NCBI RefSeq assembly: GCF_001950325.1
Contig: NZ_BDJL01000001.1
Span: 107,943-171,942 of the forward strand
Length of the DNA stretch: 64,000 nt
Origin: Carboxydothermus islandicus
GTDB taxonomy: Bacteria > Bacillota > Z-2901 > Carboxydothermales > Carboxydothermaceae
Direction of reading: 5' to 3'
Shown piece after piece: positions 58,701-64,000 of the stretch. Under the pieces are notes generated by a model, which had not been told where the DNA came from, ran no database searches, and saw nothing but the letters and a program-made list of their open reading frames with translations. The translations under genes were made by a program, and so were the position numbers. Within the stretch, counting starts at the first letter, position 1. Each line of letters starts with the position of its first letter.

Positions 58701-60195
58701 CTATACCGAAGCTTACCGCCATCAGGTTGGGTTTAAAGTTGAGGATTTTAAAGGTGTCCTTTCTACTGCTAATTTGACCTATGAAAAGAAAGAAAATGGG
58801 CAGGAAGTGGCCACCTGTGAAACCTGCCATTATGCTCACGGAACTAATCGAACTTTCTGGGAGAAAACTTTAATTGGTAATGTTTATAATAACGAGGCCA
58901 AAAAATACTGGGCAGGCTTTACCTATAATGACTTAAAAGAAATTGCCGGATCATCAGCCTTAAAGCGGGCACCCAATATGGCGGTGTGCGAAGTTTGCCA
59001 CCAGAAGGGAAGTGCGGGAGAAGGCTACCTTGCCAATACCGGGCAAACAATTTTGCAGGTAACATACCTTAAAGATGGCGTATTTACTTTAGGGCAGAAA
59101 TACGTTGGCAGTGATAGGTGCCTGGAGTGCCATGCCAAAGAAGGCTGGAGCAGTTTTGATTTAACGGTAACGGTGGTATACCACAAGGAGACCGGGGTTT
59201 TTGAGGTGGTTTATGACGAAAACTTTTATAAAGCCTGGCTTAGCCAGAATGCTCTGGGAAGAGCCGGTCAAAAAGTTACGGTGACTTTGAAAAATAATAC
59301 GATTCTGGAAATCACCTATACTATTACAAATATTTTACCCGGGGCTTTAAAAACCTGGAACGAAAGCTCAATGTTTAAAAATGGCCTTATGCCCTGGGAG
59401 GTAAGCTACGTTATAGGTTTTAAGAAAAAGCAAGCTTATGTTTATCCGGACGGTACCAAGCAGTATTTAACTTTCGGCGATAAAGCCCGGTTTGGTCTGG
59501 TAGACTTACAGCGTTACGGCTGGATTTCTTATAATACCAGGACCGAAGTTACCGAATGTTTTGCCTGCCACGTTACTGGCTGGGATGGGAATACGAATAG
59601 TGCGGCTGCCCGGTACGTGGAAATGGGCGTGGGCTGCGAAAAGTGCCACGGTCCCGGTGAAAATCACGTGAAAAATCCGTCTTCGTTAAACATCGTAAAC
59701 CCGCTGCGGCTTTCCCTTTTGCGGCAAAACGACCTTTGCGGCAGTTGCCATAGTAGAGGGGAGACACCGGAGGGTGTTAACTACCTGATAAACTTTGTTC
59801 CGGGCCAGAGTTTACTGGATAAGATTTACCTTTATACCAGAGATGGTAGTCAAATAAATGGCTACGAAACTATTGCAAATCCGGGCCTCTTTTACCCTGA
59901 CGGCACGGTCCGGTACCACCAGATGGAGTACAACGATTATCTGCAGAGCAAGATGGGGAGCAGTGTAGCTTGCAATACCTGTCATAATATGCATGGCAAT
60001 GGGAGCCGGCTGAAGATTTCGAAAAAGTCGATTTGCGGCGTCTGCCATATAAACAATCTGGATATAGACCGCTATATGCCGTATACCTACCAGATAGATG
60101 GTGATACCGGAGCAGTTTTAAGAAGCCATCGCTTTATGCAAAGCTTTATTTACCCCGAGTTAATTTTAAATCCGCCGGTGGAGTTAAGGTACTAA
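52726..60195 (+). CDS. Giant secreted protein with twelve c-type haem motifs
   Basis: This 2489-residue protein has a signal peptide (KVKLFLTSLIFLILLLFGLN) and about 1700 residues of beta-rich, Tyr-rich extracellular sequence, including Ig-like modules (about 970-1240, with YDPVSPVIEDIYN) and a propeller-like stretch (about 1240-1560). The last 765 residues hold twelve CxxCH haem sites from Cys1726 (CASCH) to Cys2437 (CGVCH), including CTSCH, CETCH, CEKCH and CNTCH. This suggests extracellular electron transfer. The start is TTG 52726 behind GGAGGGAG. It has no obvious membrane anchor at the C-terminus. The fusion of a large adhesin-like part with a haem part is unusual. Confidence 0.85.
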   Translation: MKEFKVKLFLTSLIFLILLLFGLNQQTFARSTVRYIYFGQGNNYVTSQQGIPFISQFNTNYPLLNTYLAEAGNIGNKLSDSLYLGGIKAKKLHFLWYSVWSGYLSKREIGKIRIIFEDPNDPANLNNYREFKINLGENISEWAYDRLKDPPPSHGLAPVGMEWQTTIDSSSPYIARKYYYSIELESLNLHNRRIKAIELWVKYDSIDRESQNLGINIDSLTIEPNVEASDWNYFLVKDFTEIKDEDNNTRTYINFESYPGNGTLSLDGINLVTVNQNNGIAFGSAEISNFYYWYNPFTVTAIYNGVTYTGPQKNIIYSKYPDQKYFSISSTMGGAYALFFTFLYKEFYLIYDKDTKKDVVLSKDSFGYEGFTVDDVIEVRVFHPKDNTWACKYFDSSSPRGDGIDVHGPPRKVGPLDISDLLVEGVNYVTVRYYNIWTDTYSSDPVNLVFRESPSYEPIQLPGFNDFMYRVSSDFRYNFNYIPFYFCRDFTTNSYKASSTQPVQTVNLKGQIAAAVHFMTALYNGELIPTSTKVGELRVYYTDGTFTAKDLIAGENTGNYLVDKQRDEQRKVVPNFWWDLVVDGNNFTEKRMYLTTVSTSLKPVSKVEILYTYNDPNVNLYLTGVTLEKAPEFSFKPLIAGPREKKFLNIGTGELFYFDNIPFRIKKLISSGNKFDLITDRSLANVKQIQYFQGKMERLNDYINLSGLQGSKLYLLHNLVGAFSLPNGTTVARFTVYYTDGTAQTVDFVAGVNTAEWDYENPEKAGACRHSTDLPRQFSFLTRQEANDLYNGHFFYTEIPLDSGKTLNYARISLLTSQGEGANIGFEIQAASLETSLNYNWVPGKKLLAGGTSKIISQTNYSWNSSFPLFLVEKPNGAGALRFDDYLLLNNTYLFSFYKKSRNITLIDPLDVSDIFFKNNLNYFAGKIDDIFPPFYGSTDIYLKEAPFDFDGIWAEFIYPSVLNCYLNTAHPTIVFNVYDNFSGVSTNGINLFVDEVPYLPVINGNRVEQTVTLKGGAPGRPLPGERGNIKVLGYDKASNLSETVISYIYDPVSPVIEDIYNLDGGVTKNSLLTLWFKVYDSIAGLDENKLKFYLNGVPCSYQKKEKNIFEIFHDEFSTGKNTVDIEAYDLAGNFAKVSYNVYFDPVLPVIVSPNDYTSFDQPLIKVVYYGKKTLAELEVLVDGEKAFLSFQGDNEAVFVPREAFEREGEHKITYILRDFSGKEKSCEKTVYYQKILKGDKELVKILGYFHRFDFTGNLTEKVLTAGKEGIIATDNRFGERILIDLLQNSISSGEVVNFAFDGETEKLAVIRKVYGQPGKLYLVDKDRELLIDTVGDKAYLDKVHVDIKDGKVAYVKENADHTCSISIYNLENGQKLNFEQKFTDIHSIALGEKEIYLSFDNYGQYDLGAIDINTGSYRSLRLQSGEQIYPQFSGGYLYYLDTSAYVNEVVCLEPSSGKEEIKLSFIGPARFEVSERGIVFVEYREERYYLNFYSGSKGKVELYRSSNPLLSPVISWPKVVFAEKVEFGSFYIKEVVIFDRKDETYVMGSDDKISFDAGKLKLSGISGAFTPLEVIKVLILEYPDEIVPLSAELRYIVPIYDINVTSQPAQPVKLTIAYQPEKVIGINEDSLAIYYFNPEKGQWEKLDSIVDKQNHTVTAEVTHFSQYTILGTIETSGDKPMPPPTYKKLVVDNGTRYWNEIYLPNERHPENYRIHSNYTKNTDACASCHRTHTAVGKTLLQWFSVYDTCMACHDGTVSTTYNVVAGEIGTTGHPTYGGAFGTGTEEDLSNHNVIGAVNIFAAPGGNITGFFEENDTPDFGKVLAWDLEFGCTSCHNPHGLAGNARILNPNVNNYALLNYKTNIQYIYSGAVGGYVAADGQRYQWLRSYPYLKGTRVKVNGELKVEGRDYTLDSTGGYTVIKFSQPVAGTVTADFYPALVVKMKISNYLQADETIQHVDGLNRFCGACHTDYNNEQSDIAQNTGAGSRLTGTYTEAYRHQVGFKVEDFKGVLSTANLTYEKKENGQEVATCETCHYAHGTNRTFWEKTLIGNVYNNEAKKYWAGFTYNDLKEIAGSSALKRAPNMAVCEVCHQKGSAGEGYLANTGQTILQVTYLKDGVFTLGQKYVGSDRCLECHAKEGWSSFDLTVTVVYHKETGVFEVVYDENFYKAWLSQNALGRAGQKVTVTLKNNTILEITYTITNILPGALKTWNESSMFKNGLMPWEVSYVIGFKKKQAYVYPDGTKQYLTFGDKARFGLVDLQRYGWISYNTRTEVTECFACHVTGWDGNTNSAAARYVEMGVGCEKCHGPGENHVKNPSSLNIVNPLRLSLLRQNDLCGSCHSRGETPEGVNYLINFVPGQSLLDKIYLYTRDGSQINGYETIANPGLFYPDGTVRYHQMEYNDYLQSKMGSSVACNTCHNMHGNGSRLKISKKSICGVCHINNLDIDRYMPYTYQIDGDTGAVLRSHRFMQSFIYPELILNPPVELRY

Positions 60196-60219
60196 GATAA
60201 TTAATTAAGGAATGCTTTT

Positions 60220-60245
60220 GCAGGCTTTGGCCTGCGTTTTTTTTT
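60220..60245 (+). terminator. Terminator after the multihaem gene
   Basis: GCAGGC (60220-60225) pairs with GCCTGC (60230-60235), followed by a run of nine or more Ts. Confidence 0.88.
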
Positions 60246-60259
60246 ACCGGATATTGCTT

Positions 60260-60288
60260 TTGCCGAAATTTGACGAAAAGATTATAAT
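60260..60288 (+). promoter_or_regulatory. Sigma-A promoter of the transglutaminase-like gene
   Basis: TTGCCG (60260-60265) and TATAAT (60283-60288) are separated by 17 bases, about 40 bases before the GTG start at 60329. Confidence 0.65.
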
Positions 60289-60328
60289 ATTTTATAGAAA
60301 AAAATAAATAAGAAAGGAGGGTTTGGCG

Positions 60329-61771
60329 GTGAGAAAAAGATTAGGATTCCTGTTGCTACTTGTTTTAACCTTTATGGTAATATTTAATGGCGTAACTTAT
60401 GCCGGTGACACCCCAACCCTTAAAATTTCTGCGCCGAAAGTTGTTTATTCACCTGCGGCGGTTATTACCGCTAAAGCTTCGGGACCTTATCCTTTAAAGT
60501 ATTTAACGGTAAATAATAATAATTATGCTCTTCCCGGGACTAAAAATGTAGTTAAAACGGTAAAGGTAAGCTTAAATAAAGGTAGTAACTTAATCGTTGT
60601 TAAAGTAGTAGACCGGCGGGGGAAATATACGGTAAAGAAATTTTATATTACCTACGTTGACAGAACTCCTCCGGAGCTTTCGGTATCTGCCCCGAATTCG
60701 GTAAAGGGAAGCACTGCCGAAATAAAAATTTCCGTTAAAGATCCTTCCAGGGTAGTAAGGCTGGAAATAGGCGGCCATAATTTATTGTCAACCCCGGTTT
60801 ATTCTTATCAAACGTCAATAAAAGTTACCTTAAACCCGGGGATTAACACCTTTACCATTAAAGCAAGGGATAGTTTTGGTAATGTTTCCACCAAAACAAT
60901 AAAAATTAGCCGTGAGGTTACCGATGCAGCCGTTAATTTAAATTCAGGACTGAAGTTTGATTATAGTGCCCTTTTGGCTTATCCGGAGATTAACACTTAT
61001 AACTTAGCTTTAAAGCCCGGAGAAGAAATACAACCGGTGGAAATTACCGGAATTCCTTCCGGAATGAGTGCTGATTTTGGATTTAAGCCGAAGGGCATAG
61101 ATAAAATATATGCCATTAAGGAGTTTTCCGGTTCCACAATAAGCGGGGAAAAACTTTACTTCCGCTATGGAAGCGGCAGCTATTATCTTCTCTTTTACCG
61201 TCAGGCCAGTATGGGAAGAGTGTATATCGAAAAGGTTGTTAAAATTAATGTAAGCGGCATTACCGATAAGGGAGATCTTTTGCCTTCTGGCTTTGTGGAC
61301 AGCGACAATGAAACGATAAGACATATTGCTTATGAATTGACAAAAGATCTTACCGACGACCTTTCCAGGGTTAAAGCTATCCATGATTATGTGGTAAAGG
61401 CTTTAACTTACGACTGGAATAGTTATTATCGGGGAATAGTTCCGCAGAAAAAAGCTTCCGAAGCTCTGGCCAGTGGAACCGGAGTATGCCAGGACTACAG
61501 CCGACTCTTTGCAGCTATAGCCCGGGCGGCAGGAATACCAACGAGAATAGTAATCGGTACCGGTGATGGTGACCCCCATGCCTGGAACCGGGTTTACGTT
61601 AACGGTAAGTGGCTGGATGTGGATGTGACCTGGGATGACCAGGAAAATCACGGGATAATTTATGATTATTTCTTGAAGGAAGCACCTCTACCAAGGCATA
61701 TAGAAGATAATTCGGCGGAAGCCTATTACGAAGCGGAAATGTTGCATTCGATAACTTTTAGTGAAAATTAA
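60329..61771 (+). CDS. Secreted transglutaminase-like protein
   Basis: This 480-residue exported protein has a signal peptide (KRLGFLLLLVLTFMVIF), two Ig-like modules (about residues 28-195) and a C-terminal transglutaminase-like domain with the catalytic triad Cys387 (GTGVCQDYSRLF), His417 (DPHAWNRVYVNG) and Asp430 or 432 (WLDVDVTWDD). Such enzymes cross-link or cleave peptide bonds in the wall. I chose GTG 60329, 8 bases after AAAGGAGGG; TTG 60323 is too close to the site. It lies next to the multihaem gene and the amidase, in a block of envelope genes. Confidence 0.88.
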   Translation: MRKRLGFLLLLVLTFMVIFNGVTYAGDTPTLKISAPKVVYSPAAVITAKASGPYPLKYLTVNNNNYALPGTKNVVKTVKVSLNKGSNLIVVKVVDRRGKYTVKKFYITYVDRTPPELSVSAPNSVKGSTAEIKISVKDPSRVVRLEIGGHNLLSTPVYSYQTSIKVTLNPGINTFTIKARDSFGNVSTKTIKISREVTDAAVNLNSGLKFDYSALLAYPEINTYNLALKPGEEIQPVEITGIPSGMSADFGFKPKGIDKIYAIKEFSGSTISGEKLYFRYGSGSYYLLFYRQASMGRVYIEKVVKINVSGITDKGDLLPSGFVDSDNETIRHIAYELTKDLTDDLSRVKAIHDYVVKALTYDWNSYYRGIVPQKKASEALASGTGVCQDYSRLFAAIARAAGIPTRIVIGTGDGDPHAWNRVYVNGKWLDVDVTWDDQENHGIIYDYFLKEAPLPRHIEDNSAEAYYEAEMLHSITFSEN

Positions 61772-61775
61772 TTAA

Positions 61776-61800
61776 GGCGCACGTGGGTGCGCTTTATTTT
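61776..61800 (+). terminator. Terminator after the transglutaminase-like gene
   Basis: GCGCAC (61777-61782) pairs with GTGCGC (61787-61792), followed by TTTATTTTTT. Confidence 0.85.
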
Positions 61801-61913
61801 TTAGTGAAATATGGAAAAAACAGTAAATTACTGCAAAAAGGTCGTATAAAGCCGATTCCAGCAGGTTATTGGCGGTAATCTTCGAATTTAAGCATATTTA
61901 AGCTTCTCCTTAT

Positions 61914-61942
61914 TCGACAGATTGTTAAGACAATGTTATAAT
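61914..61942 (+). promoter_or_regulatory. Sigma-A promoter of the amidase gene
   Basis: TCGACA (61914-61919) and TATAAT (61937-61942) are separated by 17 bases, about 45 bases upstream of the start at 61987. Confidence 0.68.
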
Positions 61943-61986
61943 ATTTACAAGATTTTATAAATTAATGGAAAAAGGCGGGTGTGAGT

Positions 61987-63849
61987 GTGAGAAAGGGTTA
62001 TCGGGGAATCGTTCGCGGACATGCTCTGGTATTACTCTTGGTGTTCCTTTTCTCCATATTTTTTGGGTTCCGCCTGCCAGTATTGGCCGCAAGTTACGGA
62101 GTGGTAACGGCTTCCACCTTAAATGTTCGTTCCGGTCCGGGAATTAATTATGCAAAGATCGGGGTATTAACCAAAGGACAAAAAGTTGAGCTTGTGGGGA
62201 AAACGGGTGATTGGTATAAAATCCGGTACAAAACCGGTTATGGCTATGTTTTAGGGAAATACATAAGTTCGGGGGTGGCGAGCAGCCGGGGAACGGAGGC
62301 TTCACGCACCGGGATTGTGACGGCTACCACTTTAAACGTCCGGAAAACCCCGGGCACTTCGGCGGCGATAGCCGGTAAATTAACCAAAAACACGCGGGTG
62401 GAAATTTATAAGGAACAAAACGGCTGGTATTACATTAAAGCTGGAAATATTGCCGGGTGGGTTGTAAAAACTTATATTAAGGTTACCGAAACTTCCCGGG
62501 GGACAACCCCTGCACTTCCGCAGAGCAGTACTAATACAAATACTTCTATTCAGACGGTTTCCGGAGTCTATGCAGTAAAAGCTACCAGCTTAAATCTTCG
62601 TTCCGGTCCGGGTACAGTTTATAGCGTGATAAAGACCCTGCCGCAGGGGACAAAGGTAGAAGGACTGCTGGTTTCCGGGGACTGGATGAAGATTAAAGCA
62701 GGGAGTACTACCGGCTGGGTAGCAAAAGCGTATTTAGTTCCTTATGTGGCAGAAACCAGCCGTGGAGATACGCTTAGGATTATTAAAACGGTATATCCAA
62801 TGATTGACCCCGTAAATATTTTTAACGGTGCGGGGTTTTCTACCGGAGTTAAAGCGACGATTTCCGGGGAAAAGAGCTTTGGGGTTTTAGAGGAAAAAGA
62901 CGGCTGGTATCGCTTAGCTCTCGCTGGCCGGGAGATTGGCTGGGCGGAAAAAGCAAATTTTAGCGATACTCCGGTAGAGCCGGTTCATCCGGTGCAGATT
63001 AAAGTTGAAACGGCACCCGCTTCTTTGACCTGGCAAATAACTACTACGGCCAATCTTACTTATACTTTAAGTGACGATAAACTGACGGCCAAAATTATTT
63101 TAGAAAATGGGCAAATCGATAATGTTACTGCTCCTGATTTAAGTTTTCCGGTAAAAAGTTTAACGGCGGCTACGGAAAATGGAAATGTAGTGGTAAATTT
63201 AGCCGGCTTTGTCCCGCTGAACTTTACCGTGGAGAAAATTGATGGGGGATACAATGTAAGAATTCTCCCGGAATCAGTGCTTTTAGGGAAAAAGATTGTC
63301 CTGGATCCGGGGCACGGCGGTAGCGACCCCGGTACGATAGGAAAGGTCTATGGGATTAAAGAAAAGGATGTAAATTTAGATATTGCGCTTAAACTTAGAG
63401 GGTATTTAGAAGCGGTTGGAGCAACTGTTTATATGACCAGAACCGGAGATACTTACCCCACTTTAAGTGAACGGGTGGCATACGCTAACGGTCTATCTGC
63501 CGATTTATTTTTAAGTATCCACCAGAATAGCGTAAGCTCACCGGAATATTACTCGGCTAACGGAACTCAAGTCTATTATTATCCGGACCCGAGCAATCAA
63601 GTCTTAGAAAAAGCCTTAGCCGATGTTCTTATGGGCTCTCTTAATGAGGTTCTGGGTAGTAAAAATAAGGGTATTTATACCAACCAGGGCTTTTACGTAA
63701 TTAAGTATACGGAAATGCCGTCGGCTTTGGTGGAAGTAGGGTTTTTATCCAATGCCGAAGAAGAAAAGAAACTTTCTACCCCGGAATACCGGACTAAAGC
63801 GGCAGCGGCCTTAGCCCAGGGAATAACCAGATGGTTTTCAGGAAAATAA
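61987..63849 (+). CDS. N-acetylmuramoyl-L-alanine amidase with four SH3 domains
   Basis: This 620-residue exported protein has a signal peptide (VLLLVFLFSIFFGFRLPVLA), three clear SH3b domains (LNVRSGPGINYAKIG, LNVRKTPGTSAAIAG, LNLRSGPGTVYSVIK), a fourth degenerate one near residues 260-320, and a C-terminal amidase_3 domain. Zinc and catalytic residues are His443 (LDPGHGGSDPG), Glu459 (IKEKDVNLDI), His512 (SIHQNSV) and Glu583 (VEVGFLSN). It cuts the bond between MurNAc and the stem peptide in the wall. Start GTG 61987 follows AAGGCGGG with normal spacing; GTG 61981 is possible. A strong promoter and terminator flank it. Confidence 0.93.
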   Translation: MRKGYRGIVRGHALVLLLVFLFSIFFGFRLPVLAASYGVVTASTLNVRSGPGINYAKIGVLTKGQKVELVGKTGDWYKIRYKTGYGYVLGKYISSGVASSRGTEASRTGIVTATTLNVRKTPGTSAAIAGKLTKNTRVEIYKEQNGWYYIKAGNIAGWVVKTYIKVTETSRGTTPALPQSSTNTNTSIQTVSGVYAVKATSLNLRSGPGTVYSVIKTLPQGTKVEGLLVSGDWMKIKAGSTTGWVAKAYLVPYVAETSRGDTLRIIKTVYPMIDPVNIFNGAGFSTGVKATISGEKSFGVLEEKDGWYRLALAGREIGWAEKANFSDTPVEPVHPVQIKVETAPASLTWQITTTANLTYTLSDDKLTAKIILENGQIDNVTAPDLSFPVKSLTAATENGNVVVNLAGFVPLNFTVEKIDGGYNVRILPESVLLGKKIVLDPGHGGSDPGTIGKVYGIKEKDVNLDIALKLRGYLEAVGATVYMTRTGDTYPTLSERVAYANGLSADLFLSIHQNSVSSPEYYSANGTQVYYYPDPSNQVLEKALADVLMGSLNEVLGSKNKGIYTNQGFYVIKYTEMPSALVEVGFLSNAEEEKKLSTPEYRTKAAAALAQGITRWFSGK

Positions 63850-63850
63850 A

Positions 63851-63878
63851 GCGCCGGCAAGAACGCCGGCGCTTTTTT
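63851..63878 (+). terminator. Terminator after the amidase
   Basis: GCGCCGGC (63851-63858) pairs with GCCGGCGC (63865-63872), followed by six Ts. Confidence 0.93.
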
Positions 63879-63883
63879 AATCT

Positions 63884-64000
63884 GTGCGCCCGGCATGGGT
63901 GTTGCCTATAAGGTGAAAGTCCTGAACGGCGAAGGTAGTAGTAGCCGTTAGCTTAAGGCAAGGGTGTCCATCGCGAGGTGGAATCTGAAGGAAGCCGGCG
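63884..64000 (+). mobile_element. Group II intron, 5' end (cut by the window edge)
   Basis: It begins GTGCGCCCGGCATGGGTG, the usual 5' splice-site start of bacterial group II introns. It continues with GGTGAAAGTCCTGAACGG, AGTAGTAGCCGTTAGC and CAAGGGTGTCCATCGCGAG, then ATCTGAAGGAAGCCGG, elements of domain I that I recognise from RT-encoding introns. The reverse transcriptase frame would lie beyond the window. It sits 5 bases after the T run of the amidase terminator, the kind of hairpin that class C introns target, but the class cannot be fixed from this fragment. Confidence 0.85.

Overview
The window looks like a chromosomal segment of a thermophilic, spore-forming Gram-positive anaerobe. The F-type ATP synthase operon leads into ywmB-like, murA, spoIID, spoIIID and mbl genes, which is the classic Firmicutes order. 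Start codons are often TTG or GTG behind strong AGGAGG sites. From memory, the mix of large secreted proteins, a multihaem cytochrome and SH3-type surface proteins fits Carboxydothermus or a close relative; this is an inference made without any database search.

Layout. 1-230: 3' end of a UDP-GlcNAc 2-epimerase gene. 330-7187: complete ATP synthase operon (atpZ-like, atpI, B, E, F, H, A, G, D, C) with a terminator. 7262-14774: conserved cell-wall and sporulation block, interrupted by toxin-antitoxin (TA) genes (Phd/PIN, an orphan nucleotidyltransferase, an antitoxin with a vapC scrap). 15171-22096: two large secreted Ig-like/SH3 surface proteins and a decayed third copy. 22097-31072: AT-rich accessory island with IS110 and IS21 remnants, two OLD-type ATPase/TOPRIM proteins around a metallo-beta-lactamase protein, a GNAT-like plus ASCH pair and a membrane protein. 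This is the best candidate for an undescribed defence module. 31213-34714: secreted proteins on the minus strand, one frameshifted. 35270-41283: a graveyard of TA systems (truncated antitoxin, MNT/HEPN scraps, hicA with a nonsense codon beside intact hicB, Xre-ImmA with a broken PIN toxin) that also holds an intact TcmP/three-Cys pair. Dispersed non-coding repeats and short segmental duplications tie this region together. 41374-48669: secreted HtrA-like protease, AAA/DUF4143 ATPase, chemotaxis receptor, an HD-GYP gene with an in-frame TAA, and two coiled-coil paralogues. 48815-63849: secreted tandem 5'-nucleotidase, a 2489-residue protein with twelve CxxCH haem motifs, a transglutaminase-like protein and an SH3/amidase_3 cell-wall hydrolase. 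63884-64000: 5' end of a group II intron cut by the window edge.

How the parts work together. The ATP synthase supplies or uses the ion gradient, and its c subunit carries side chains compatible with Na+ binding. MurA, Mbl, SpoIID and SpoIIID serve wall synthesis, shape and sporulation. The surface block (Ig/SH3 proteins, nucleotidase, multihaem protein, transglutaminase-like protein, amidase) builds and remodels the envelope; SH3 domains recur where other Firmicutes use SLH anchors. The accessory island and TA graveyard look like repeated gain and decay of mobile conflict systems. I saw no rRNA, tRNA or CRISPR array.
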